A DNA stretch of 64,000 nt from Emiliania huxleyi CCMP1516 (Eukaryota > Haptophyta > Isochrysidales > Noelaerhabdaceae): assembly GCF_000372725.1 (NCBI RefSeq), contig NW_005196021.1, forward strand, positions 154,351-218,350, in the 5' to 3' direction. The first letter of the stretch is position 1, and every line of letters begins with the position of its first letter. Shown here one piece after another: positions 9,582 through 19,034 of the stretch. Both the position numbers and the translations under genes were made by a program. The notes under the pieces are model-generated. The model saw only the letters and a program-made list of their open reading frames with translations. It was not told where the DNA came from and did no database searches.

Positions 9582-11546
9582 ATGCCGTCGGTCATCTTCC
9601 TCGACCTCGATGGGGTGCTCAATCGCACGCGGGATGCGCCTCACCTGCGGCTCGACGACGACCTCGTGGCGCGGCTCCGCTCGCTGGTGCGTGACACAGG
9701 TGCCGCCATCGTCCTCTCGACGTTTTGGCGAGCATTCGAGGAGTACGTGTCATACGTCCTTTCGCGTCACGGCATCCCGCACGGCACCGTCATTGGCCGC
9801 ACACCGGGCCGCAACTCGTCCTTTGACTTTGTGACGGCCACCGCCAGCGAGCCCGCGTTTCGCTCTCGGGCGGAGGAGATCACCGTCTGGCTAGCGACGC
9901 ATCCGGAGGTGGCCAGCTTCGTCATCCTCGATGACAGGCCTTCGGCGGCGAACGGCGACGGCACCGTGGGTGAGCCGCTCGCAAGCCGCTTCGTCCAGAC
10001 CGAGACTAGCGTCGGGCTGTCGGATGCAAACGTGGCGCGTTGTCGCGAGGCGCTGGCCAGCAAGGTTTCTGACGCGGAGAAGTCGGTGTTTCTTCAAGCT
10101 GCTGGTCTGGCTCCTCCCAAGAGCCACGACCCTCGAGGCCTTGTCGACACCGCGCCGGGCAGCGTGAACGAGGAGGCCCAAGCCCTATCGCGGGAGCTGT
10201 CGGCAGGCAAGCTCACAGCGCTCACAGACCTCAACCTCAAAAAGGCGGGCCTCGCAGCGCTCCCGCCGCAGATCGGAGAGCTTGCGTCGCTCACGAAACT
10301 CGACATCTCGCTCAATACCCTCTCGACGCTGCCCGCGGAGACCAGCGGTCTCTCGTCGCTCCGAATCCTTTTTAGCCTCGGCAACCAGTTCGAGTCGATC
10401 CCGTCCGTGCTCCGCAGCCTCCCGCGGCTGTACATGCTCTCCTTCAAGTCCAACCGGCTGACGCACATCCCCGAGGACGCGCTGGCGCCAACCATCGAGT
10501 GGCTCATCCTGACGGACAACTTGCTCGAGGAACTGCCGGCCTCGATCGGCTGCCTCAAGACCCTCCGCAAGTGCATGCTCACCAACAACCGGCTGCTCGC
10601 GCTGCCCGACTCGCTGCTGCAGTGCCGCGAGCTCGAGCTCATCCGCCTCGCGGACAACCGGCTGAGCGACCTGCCACGCGGCTTCTGGCAGCTGCCTAAG
10701 CTCGCGTGGGCGGGCCTCGCCGGCAACCCGCTCGTTGCGCGCGCCGCGCCGCTGCCGCCGCCCCGCTGGGTGGCGCCGGCGGAGCTCGAGGTGGGGGAGC
10801 AGATCGGCGCGGGCGGAGGCGGCTTCGTGCACCGGGCGGTGTGGAGCGCGCAGCCCGACGAGCCGGTCGCCCTCAAGCTCTTTCGCGACGCGGGCACCGT
10901 CACCGACGGCGACCCCGCGCACGAGATCGACGTGGGCTCGGCGCTCACGCATCCCAACGTCATCCGCGTCCTTGGGGCGACGCCGCGGCCGCAGCTCGGG
11001 CTGGTGCTCGAACTGCTGCAGCTGAACAAGGCGTCGGCCGGCGGCGGCTGGGGCGAGCTGGGCAAGCCGCCCAACTTTGACACGTGCGCCCGCGACACGT
11101 ACCCGGCGGGCACGACGTTTGGCGCGCCGTTTGTGCTCCGCGCGCTAAGCGGCGTCGCTGCCGCGTGCGCACACCTGCACGCGCAGCAGCTCTCGCACGG
11201 CGACCTGTACGCACACAACACGTTGGTGCGGCACGACGGCGAGCCAAAGGTGGGCGACTTTGGTGCCGCATACAACTATGCGCCGCTCGGCGCCGAGGCC
11301 GCGCCGCTGGTGGAGCGCGTCGAGGTGCGCGCCTTCGGCTGCCTTGCCGAGGAGCTGGCGACGCGCCTGGCGCCCGCCGCCGGGGACGAGAGCGAGGCGG
11401 CGCTACAGCGCAACCTTCTCGGGCTCGCGCGCGAAGCGTGGATGGGTGCGGCCGTGGGCGCGCGGCCCAGCTTCGCCGAGGCGTGCCAGCAGATCGAGGC
11501 GCTCGCACGTGCATATTTCGAGGCTCCTCCCCCTTTTCCGTGGTGA
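9582..11546 (+). CDS. HAD-like / leucine-rich repeat / protein kinase fusion
   Basis: A single exon of 654 residues. The ATG at 9582 begins MPSVIFLDLDGVLN, the DxDG motif of HAD hydrolases; the GTG at 9498 upstream is not needed. Residues 1-165 carry the other HAD signatures, VLSTFWR and SFVILDDR, closest to the small HAD domain of RNA-repair-type proteins. About 209-385 hold seven or eight LRRs of the 'LPxxIxxLxxLxxLxLxxN' type. About 400-640 is a kinase domain with a Gly-rich loop (GAGGGGF), ATP-site lysine (VALKLF), catalytic loop HGDLYAHNTL and DFG, so all key residues are present. The LRR-kinase half with 'HGD.YAHN' resembles LRR kinases common in bacteria (from memory), which suggests transfer. 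Predicted to be soluble, with no signal peptide or membrane segment. The substrate is unknown. A read-through of two adjacent genes is unlikely because the frame is continuous with no stop or splice signal. Confidence 0.85.
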   Translation: MPSVIFLDLDGVLNRTRDAPHLRLDDDLVARLRSLVRDTGAAIVLSTFWRAFEEYVSYVLSRHGIPHGTVIGRTPGRNSSFDFVTATASEPAFRSRAEEITVWLATHPEVASFVILDDRPSAANGDGTVGEPLASRFVQTETSVGLSDANVARCREALASKVSDAEKSVFLQAAGLAPPKSHDPRGLVDTAPGSVNEEAQALSRELSAGKLTALTDLNLKKAGLAALPPQIGELASLTKLDISLNTLSTLPAETSGLSSLRILFSLGNQFESIPSVLRSLPRLYMLSFKSNRLTHIPEDALAPTIEWLILTDNLLEELPASIGCLKTLRKCMLTNNRLLALPDSLLQCRELELIRLADNRLSDLPRGFWQLPKLAWAGLAGNPLVARAAPLPPPRWVAPAELEVGEQIGAGGGGFVHRAVWSAQPDEPVALKLFRDAGTVTDGDPAHEIDVGSALTHPNVIRVLGATPRPQLGLVLELLQLNKASAGGGWGELGKPPNFDTCARDTYPAGTTFGAPFVLRALSGVAAACAHLHAQQLSHGDLYAHNTLVRHDGEPKVGDFGAAYNYAPLGAEAAPLVERVEVRAFGCLAEELATRLAPAAGDESEAALQRNLLGLAREAWMGAAVGARPSFAEACQQIEALARAYFEAPPPFPW

Positions 11547-12479
11547 GCGAGGCTGACACCTCGCCGAGACGTGAGCGAGTGATCTCGGGCCCACACCACC
11601 GGGTGATGATCCGCGACATCGCCCCACTTTTGTGCTCTTAATAGCCCTCTCTAGCGTCCTCTCGCACACCACACACGTTTTGTCCTCCACCTTCTCATAC
11701 GTTCTAGACAACCTCTGTGTGCAGCTAGAGTACGTCCAGAGACCAGAGTTGTGCACAGAGAGTTCCCACACCATCCCACGCACTGATCACTGTCGTCACA
11801 GAGTCAGAGAGCAATCATAGCTCGAGAGTCTCGAGTGTCGAGACCCCGAGGACGCCGACGCGGTGTACGGCGAGAGACGCAATCGCAAATAAAGTGTGAA
11901 GATTGCAGAGGAGATGGGGTTGGGGAGAAAAAGCAACAAAAAGCGATAAAAGTTAAAACGTTGCGCGCTCGTCCTCGTCCTTGCACCTTGATGCTTGAAG
12001 GCCCCAGGCCGCAGGCGTCATCCGCCAAAACACAAAAGCCTCGAGTCCACGAGTGTCGGAGATAGGTGTCGATTTGAACACGCACACGCACACACATGCG
12101 GACTCCGGAGAGGGCTGCGCGAGGCCCCGCGCCCGGGCCGCGAAAGGCGAGTCGCGACAAACCAAACACAAAGTCAAACGCGAACTTCTGAGCTTCTGTG
12201 CTCTGACAGTGACACTAGCACATAACTGGATACATAGCGTGAGCGCAGAGACAGGCGCACGTACATCAAGTGCGCGCAATACACCACACAGCGGAAGGGT
12301 GAGGAGCGGGGGCGGGAGGGTTTGCTTTTGCTCTAGGGGATCGGGGCGGAGAGAGCGGCGACGAAGCGGGGGGGAGAGCAGAAGCGAGCAGTGCCTCCGG
12401 AGCTGTCCCCTCGACTAAGCCTTGCCGGTCGCATGCACAAGGGCAGAACAGAGGGTCGGCACGCGCAAGCTCAACACTC
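11547..12479. other. intergenic stretch
   Basis: No gene is supported. It has AT-richer patches (11880-11960) and a CACACGCACACACA microsatellite at about 12078-12096. The left end is probably the 3' untranslated region of the kinase fusion. The right end may hold the last exon of the minus-strand gene that follows. Confidence 0.5.
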
Positions 12480-15437
12480 ACCAAAGAGTGCGAGCCGGCA
12501 AGAGCACGAGGCAGTGGCCGCTCGCGGCCACCGCCCCAGCGCGAGGCGGCGCTGCTGCCCCTCTAGGCGACAGAGGCCATCTTTGCGAGGATCGCGGCGC
12601 GAGCCGTCGACGCCTGCGATACAGCGCGACAGGTCCGGTTCCGGTGTGCCGGCACGAGCGGGAGATAGCAGCGCCGTCGGCACAGGAGAAGGCATCACCC
12701 CGGCGATTGGGACGCGAGCGCGTGGGCGTGCGTGGCATGGCGGTGGCGGGGTGTGGCGGTGGCGGGGTGTGGCAGTCGCCTGCGTCGCGTCGAAGCCGGG
12801 AGCCGGATTGAAGCTGGCGGGAGCCGCGGCCGCCGACCGGAGCGTCGCGGAGCAGTGCATCGACTTTGGAAAGCCGCAGACGCAGGCGCCAAAGGTGGCG
12901 GCGGCCATGTCGAGGCGGTACTCGCTGCACACGTCGCCGCCCGGCGCGGGGGGCGGTGGCGGAGGCGCCGCCGGCGCCACCGGCCCCTTCTTGGGCGGGC
13001 TGGAGGGGGCGGGCCTCGACGGCGCCATCGGCTTGGGCACGGCGGCGGCCTCGTGGCTCGGCGCGGCGGCGCCGTTGGCGGAGAGGGCGGAGAGGGCGGC
13101 CGCGTGCTGCGAGCTGCGGCGCGACTTGATGCCGAACGCCTGCGCGCGCGGCGAGGCTGCTCGCTGCGAGGCCCCACGCCGCGGGGACGGGCGTGGCAGC
13201 CGCGGCGAGGGAGAGGCAGCATAGGGATTGCTTCGAGGGAGTGCCGCTGTAGGGAGAGGCTGGCGGTGGGGCTGGCGGGGGGAGAGGCGCTGGGCTGGCG
13301 GGAGGCCTGCTTCTTGGGCACCACGCCCTGTGCGTTGAGGCGCTGCATCGCCTCCTGCCGCTGCGAGCTGGCGCCGCCCGCCTCCTTCTCGATGAAGGAG
13401 CGGCGCGTCTGCGCCGTGGGGTGCATCGGGTGGGGGGTGGTGGAAACGAGAGGGTGGCGAGAGCGGTGACAGCGAGAGTGGTGGTGGTGAGGGTGGAGGT
13501 GACAGTGGTGGTTGGGTCGGAGGTGATTGCGGTGGTTGTTGGGACGGCGGTGGCGGGGAGGGCGAGGGTTCGTGGGACACGCGCGGTCGAGGGGTGCGGT
13601 AAGCGGAGCAGCGGGGCGGCGCGGCGAGGCTGTGCGTGCTTTGCTACGCGGCGTCGGCGCCTTCATGACCAAATTGCCAGGCGAGTTTTCGCGATCCTCC
13701 TCGCCGAGGCTTTGCTTCTTGGGTGCCCCCTTGGTCGGGGTGAGCTTCTTGATGTAGTTGTTGTTCCTACGTGAGAGAGCGGCGCGAGGGGGTGAGGGAG
13801 AGAGGCCGCGGGAGGAGGCGCAACGGGCAGGGGGGATTTGAGGGGGCAGGGGGGATGGGCGGGCCCGCGCCAGTTCTCATAGAAGTCGGACTTGCGCGGC
13901 TTGTTCGCCGCCTTTGGCGACGGAGGCTGCGGCGGCGGGCTCGCGTCGGAGTCGGCGGAAGCGCGCCCGGAGCCCGCCTGATCGCGCTTCTGCCACCTGC
14001 CCAGCGCCGCCGGCCCCTTCACAAGCGGGGCCACGGGCGCCGGCTCTGCGGCGGTCTCTGCGGCGGTCTCTGCGGCGGTCTCTGCGGCGTGCTCGATGGC
14101 GGGCGGCGCGAGGGGGTCGATTTGCGACGAGTTGTCGGGCGACATGAGGTCGACGTCCTGGGCGGGGGAGGGGGCAGTCTGCTCAGCCTGCAGAGGCGCC
14201 GTGCAAGTGCGGGGGGGGGAGGGGAGGGAAGATTGGGGGGGGCGAGGGCGAGAGGCGCCTCCTCGAGCCGCTGCAGCTCCGGCGTCATGTCTGGCGCAGC
14301 GGAGGAGGGCGAAGTCATCGGCGAGAAGAAGCCTTGCTGCTCGAAGGTGCTGTCGCGCGCTCCGCCCAGGATCGGGCTGCGGAAGCCTGCGGGCGGCGGT
14401 GCGATCCCTCTTAGACGGGGGCTGGAGTCGCCGGCCACGTCGCAGTGCGCACCGGGTGACTGGAGCACCCCCTCCGGCGCCTGGGCGAGGGGAAGCTCGG
14501 CCACAGCCTCGCCGCCCTCCCCGGCGGCACGGGCGACGAGCGGGATCGCCTCCGCCTCCTCCGCCGCGGCCTCTTCCGTCGCCTCGGGCGCGGGCGGCTC
14601 CTCCACCGCCGGCTCCTCCACCGCCAGCTCTGGCTCCAGTGCCGCCGGCTCCGGTGGTGGTGCCGCCGGCTCCGGTGCCGCCGGCTCCGGTGCCGCCGGC
14701 TCCGGTGCTGCCGGCTCCTCCTCCACGGGCGCCGCCTCCACGGGCGCCGCCGGCTCGGGCGCCGCCGGCTCGGGCGTGAACGACCCGCCCGACCGGCGCA
14801 AGCGAACGCCAAACACAGAGGGCCCGCCCTCCTCCTCCCCCGCCGGCTCCTCCTCCGCCGGTCCCTGCTCCGCCAGCTCCTGCTCCGCCGGCGCCTCCGG
14901 CTTAGCCGGCGGCTCCGCCGAGGCCACGGGCTCGGGCTCGACCTCCTCCTTGGTCTCAAAGCTCACCTGCCTCGTGGGGAGGAAGGCGCGCAGCGAGCTC
15001 AGGGCGGAGGCGGCCGCGGTGTCGGACGGAGAATCGCAGCCCGCTTCGATGTCAGGGATCTCGGAGCTGTCGCCGCGGCGGGCCGCGTTGATCATCTCCA
15101 GCGCCTTGCTCTTGGCCGCAGCCTTCTCCTGCTCGGCCGCAGCCTGCTCGGCCGCAGCCTTCTCGTCCGCACTCTTCTTGGCCGCCGCCGCCGCCTCCAT
15201 CTCCGCGGCGGCGGCGGCCGCGGCGGCGGCGGCCTCCTCGTCAACCCGCTTCGCGGCCTCGGCCGCGACGGACTGCTGGATCCACTTCTCCGCCTCGAAC
15301 GCTTGCAGCGGCGGCTCGACCGCATCGACCGCGGGCGCGTCGGTCTTGGACTTGCTCTTGAAGCTCTTGGCCGTGGCCTTGAGCTTCTCCCCGACCTTGG
15401 AGGGCTTGAGCGACTTGAGCGACTTGAAGGTTGGCAT
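12480..15437 (-). CDS. coiled-coil protein with C-terminal Cys/His motif, multi-exon
   Basis: The ATG at 15437 opens MPTFKSLKSLKPSKVGEKL. Exon 1 (14259-15437) encodes a basic start, an Ala/Glu/Lys coiled coil and a long Pro-Ala-Glu repeat. Exon 2 (13871-14187) joins in phase 0 and ends KSDFYENW. Exon 3 starts at 13766 and continues NNNYIKKLTPTKGAPKKQ. Later segments in the same direction include RRSFIEKEAGGASSQRQEAM (about 13330-13405), AFGIKSRRSSQHAAALSAL, and CSEYRLDMAAATFGACVCGF (about 12885-12945). That last one has the 'Cx2Y..D....FG.C.CGFPK..H' pattern I have seen as a small putative metal-binding motif in protist proteins. Introns 1 and 2 start with GC. The 3' end is unresolved; a GTGAGT donor at about 12481 suggests another exon downstream. 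Function unknown, possibly a cytoskeletal or signalling scaffold (inference). Confidence 0.6.
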
Positions 15438-16011
15438 TACGGCGAGGCCGGAGGGGGGCGACCGGGGCGACCTCGCTTTGAATGGTCGATGGCCGCGGAA
15501 AAAGTCGAGCTCGTTTTCTTTTCACACCCTCCCCAAAATGTAGGAGGACTCAGTCTGGAGGAGCGTGCCATGCGATCGCTAGACTGACTGTGACTGCATC
15601 CTCCGCATCAACATCGGCATCGCAGGCCAGGAGCTGCTGCTTGCTGCCTCTCCTGCCGCCAGAGCCGGCCGGTGTTTTGCTCAGCCCGGCCGATACTGCG
15701 GCTGGCTGAGGAGGACGCTCGTCGCAAAGAGCGACTGAGATTGCTAGAGGGGGAGCAGCCATGCCTGCTCTAGCCTCACACGTCGCGTGCCCTGTGCCTG
15801 TCGCCTGTCTCGCTGTCTGCGTTGTTGTTTGTGCTGCTGTTTGTGCCCTTGGCACCTTGAGTGCTGGAGGGGGCGACAGGGGGGGACGTGGCCCTGAGTG
15901 ATCTGTGATCTGTGATCTGTGAGGGTCCGCCCGCAGGCGCATTTTGTATACCGAGCGAGGCGGTGCCCGGTGCGGCGGTGCCGAGCGAGTTAGGCTGTAC
16001 GAGGTTTGCCT
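15438..16011. other. intergenic stretch
   Basis: No gene seen. It contains the probable 5' flank of the minus-strand coiled-coil gene and three tandem copies of TGATCTG at about 15899-15920. Confidence 0.5.
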
Positions 16012-16382
16012 CTCGCACCCCGTCTGTTTTCCTTTCCTTTTTTCTCTACAGCACCCTCTCTTTTCCTCTCTATTTTCCGTGGAAATCGTCAAATTTTGGG
16101 GGGCTCTGAGCCGAGTCTGAGGCTGGTTTGGGCCCAAAATCAGCCAAATTTTAGGCCAAATCGTCAAAATGCCGGGGAATTTTGCGGAGTATCCCGTGTA
16201 GACCTGGAATTTACCCTGCGACCGCCTGGGTATTTTGTCGATTCCTCAATTTTGCCTCAGATTTTGCCCCAGACCAGCTCTCAGACTCAGGGAAACTCGC
16301 GAGTTTCCAGAATGGAGCACCAAACACCCTCTGTTTCCCCTGGAAATTTCCGGAAACGCAAAGTGCTGGGGACCCTCTTGGA
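16012..16382. repeat. dispersed repeat R1, copy 2
   Basis: A near-identical same-strand copy of 960-1390, with short indels. It ends just before TTGGAGCACTTGGAG. The CACTTGGAG/AGCACTTGAG motif also occurs at about 2001-2025, 5753-5775, 26034-26056 and, inverted, 46687-46705, so it is itself a small dispersed sequence. Confidence 0.85.
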
Positions 16383-16829
16383 GCACTTGGAGTGCGGTCA
16401 TTAACCTCACATCCAGGGCCGGGGAGCTCAGAAGCGCACCCAGCGGGCCGGATGATCGGTGTCGGGTTACGGGCAAGAGAGCCCTAGCCCCGGGGGTGCG
16501 CGTTCGCAGGGAAAGGGCCGTAAAGTAAACACGGGTCTCCGAGAGGGCTCCGTGTACCGGGTTTCCCCTTAACTGCAGAACGCCCCCTCTACTCGGAGCT
16601 AGTGGACACGGACACCACTTCTGTTTTCCTTTTTGTTTGCCGGAAAACCTCGTACAGGCCAACGAGCGAGCGCAGGCGGTCGGTCGGTGCCCACAGGTCG
16701 GACCTTAAGACAGCATTGTAGGTCCGTGGGCGAGGGTGATAGCATGCGTGCAAGCTTCGGGCTTTGCGTCAAGTCCAGGCGAGCCACGATCTCTACCAAC
16801 GCCGAGCCGAGCTGAATCGTGAATGCCCA
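16383..16829. other. intergenic stretch with R2 repeat
   Basis: No gene. Positions 16505-16590 match 2025-2105 (TAAAGTAAACACGGG then CTCCGAGAG). This keeps the R1-R2 order seen near 1-2 kb, so both belong to one larger element or segmental copy of which only parts are conserved. Confidence 0.6.
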
Positions 16830-18185
16830 ATGCATACGTCACGGCGGCCCAATGCATACATCACGGTGGCAGCTGCCACCGCGCTCGTCGTCACGCTGAT
16901 CTCGCTCGTGTACTCCTCGCACTTGCACCCAATGACCGTGTATAAGGTCCTCGCGAACCTTCTGTGGAAGAATGCGACCGTGCGTCCGCCCATCCTGCTC
17001 ATTGCCATCGTTGCCGGTTGGGCGTGGGTGGTCGGCGTGTGCCGCCGACGACTCGGAGCCGATCTGGAGCACGTGCTGGGCGGGACGCTGCAGCACCACC
17101 TGTCCACCTTCCACGCTGCACTCATCCTCTTTTGCGTGCTGCTCTCGGCGCACCTGATGCACTTCATGGCGAGCAATGTGCCAGGCGTCACGTGGCGCCT
17201 CTGGCTCGTCGCAAACCTCGGGCTCAACGGAATCTTTTTCATACTCGGGCTGCTGCCGTGCTCGGGCCTCTTCTTTGGTCCGTCGCGCCTCTCGCTCCTT
17301 CGAGCCGTGTGGGAGTCGATCATCGCGCCGTTTGGGCCGGTCACCTTTTGGCACGTCATCGTGGCCGACTACATGACGTCGCTCGCAAACGCCTTCTCCG
17401 ACTTGCAGCTGGTCGCGTGCATCTCGCCCCACATCTTCCGCTCGGGCCTGGGCTCCGATGGGATCTACGTGCGCTCGACGGAGCTCTGGCACGACTTCTA
17501 TCTCACTTGCGCCGACTCGTACGCCAACGCGATTGGCCTCGCGCTGCCTTTCTGGATCCGCCTCATGCAGTGCCTCAAGGTATACTCGACGACCAGAGAG
17601 GGCAAGAACCTCTGGAACGCGCTCAAGTATTCGACCTTCTTCCCGCTCGTTTACGCGGGCTACCTGCGCCGCCACGAGCCGTCGCACTTCCACGACCAGT
17701 GCTTCGTCGCGGCGGCAGTTGTGCAGTCGACCTACTGCTTCATCTGGGACGTCCACATGGACTGGGGATTGTTCTGGCTGGCCGAGCTGCGCGGCGACTC
17801 GGCCGAGGGCTACGCGTGCTGCGGCGGCAAGCCCGTCGTTGCCAGGATACGCGAGCCGCTCCTCATCTCGCAGAGTGTTCTCGCGCATCTGGCCCTCTGC
17901 GCCTTCGACCTCGCTTTGCGCTTCATCTGGGCGCTGTCCGTCTTCGGAGGCGTGCCCGGCCGAGGCGCCGGCATGCTCTTCTTCGAGCTCGTCGAGATTC
18001 TGCGGCGCACGGTATGGGCCGTCTTCCGCATCGAGTGGGAGGTCATCGCCAAGGTTATCTACCCGTCGGGCACCCACAAGCCGGTCAACATGAACACGCG
18101 CCGAGGCGCCGGCGAGTGGCAGTCTTTAGACAGGCCACTGCAGCAGAGAGAGGCACCGCCACCCATTGGGCGGGTTCTCGAATAG
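16830..18185 (+). CDS. EXS-domain membrane protein (SYG1/XPR1/ERD1-like)
   Basis: A single exon of 451 residues from the ATG at 16830 (MHTSRRPNAYITVAAATAL); no ATG lies further upstream in frame. Several hydrophobic helices are followed by an EXS core: PFGPVTFWHVIVADYMTS, ANAIGLALPFWIRLMQCLKV, NALKYSTFFPLV, STYCFIWDVHMDWGLFWLAE, and ILRRTVWAVFRIEWE at the end. These are the characteristic EXS landmarks, including the Trp-Asp-rich 'WDVxxDWGL' and the 'RR..W...R.E.E' end. EXS proteins export phosphate (XPR1, PHO1) or retain Golgi enzymes (yeast Erd1). The N-terminal SPX inositol-pyrophosphate sensor of XPR1/PHO1 is absent, so ERD1-like is the better match. Probably in the Golgi or plasma membrane; phosphate as substrate is inferred from the family. 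Confidence 0.88.
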   Translation: MHTSRRPNAYITVAAATALVVTLISLVYSSHLHPMTVYKVLANLLWKNATVRPPILLIAIVAGWAWVVGVCRRRLGADLEHVLGGTLQHHLSTFHAALILFCVLLSAHLMHFMASNVPGVTWRLWLVANLGLNGIFFILGLLPCSGLFFGPSRLSLLRAVWESIIAPFGPVTFWHVIVADYMTSLANAFSDLQLVACISPHIFRSGLGSDGIYVRSTELWHDFYLTCADSYANAIGLALPFWIRLMQCLKVYSTTREGKNLWNALKYSTFFPLVYAGYLRRHEPSHFHDQCFVAAAVVQSTYCFIWDVHMDWGLFWLAELRGDSAEGYACCGGKPVVARIREPLLISQSVLAHLALCAFDLALRFIWALSVFGGVPGRGAGMLFFELVEILRRTVWAVFRIEWEVIAKVIYPSGTHKPVNMNTRRGAGEWQSLDRPLQQREAPPPIGRVLE

Positions 18186-18439
18186 GATAGTGGGCGGCAC
18201 GAGGGCGGGTTCGGATCTCCTACTGGTGCGCCCGTCGGGTCCCTCACTCTTGAGGTGTGCTAGTCGCTTCTCTCCGACGGTTCCGACATGTCCGACGGGC
18301 AGTTCGGGCTCACGAGTGGGAGCCGCGGTCGCGGTCGCGGCCATTCGGAGTTACTGCGACACGCGCTCTTTGTTGCTCGCGCGCTCGTTGCTCGTGCTGG
18401 CGCACCCACCTACTGCTCTCCAGCTGTGCAGCTGTCGCG
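18186..18439. other. short intergenic stretch
   Basis: No gene supported; probably the 3' flank of the EXS gene and 5' flank of the small Gly-rich frame. Confidence 0.5.
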
Positions 18440-18556
18440 ATGTCCGGCAAAGGCTATGGCGGCGGCAAGGGCGGCTATAAGGGCGGCGGCAAAGGCGGCG
18501 GCGGCAAGGCGGGAGCTCATGGAAATGTGACAGGGCGACACGGCCCCACACCGTGA
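18440..18556 (+). CDS. small Gly/Lys-rich peptide, uncertain
   Basis: An ATG opens MSGKGYGGGKGGYKGGGK and the frame stops after 38 codons. The composition is a regular Gly-Gly-Lys repeat, as in the starts of some RNA-binding or Gly-rich proteins. It may be a first exon whose continuation I cannot find, a tiny real protein, or a chance frame in a GGC repeat. No function assigned. Confidence 0.25.
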   Translation: MSGKGYGGGKGGYKGGGKGGGGKAGAHGNVTGRHGPTP

Positions 18557-19034
18557 GCACAAGCCCCAGCCTCCTGGAAATGTGAGGAGGAGTCAGAGAG
18601 AGCTGAGTGGAGGAGTGTCCCAAAAGAGAGTGGACGACCCTGCGCTCTACAAGTCTCAAGTCCCTTGTCAAGTGGTGTCAAAGTCTAAAGTCGCGTGAGG
18701 CGTGTCGTTGTGAAACATTGTCCGCTCACAGCTTTAGCGGGGTTTTTGCTTTACTTTTTGCTCACACAAATACAGCTCCATACTCCAGGCCAAAATTGCG
18801 CGCACGCCAGGCATCTCTCAGGACAAACCATCGGGGGAAAAGTTGTTAGTCCCTCCGTCGCGGCTACCTTCCCTTACCTGCTCCAACGCCGCAACCGCAC
18901 ATGGGTCAAGACGAGCGCTGTGCCTTCGGGCCGCTGGCGGCCGCACCTGTCCGACCGGCGCGCTCGCAAGGTGTGCGTGTGCGCACAAGGCAGAAGGCTG
19001 TCGTGCGCCCCCAGCTTCGCGGCCTGGCCCGCCG
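18557..19034. other. intergenic stretch
   Basis: No gene seen. It includes the 3' flank of the minus-strand glucosidase gene. A short AT-richer patch at 18715-18800 carries no recognisable signal. Confidence 0.5.

Noticed and set aside
13771..15543. 590-codon plus-strand frame opposite the coiled-coil gene
   Set aside because: Ser/Ala/Gly-rich reading of the antisense; the minus strand has a lysine-rich start, coiled coil and phase-consistent introns.
16839..18077. 412-codon minus-strand frame opposite the EXS gene
   Set aside because: Composition is Arg/Glu/Asp-rich shadow of a GC3-rich gene; the plus strand carries all EXS motifs.
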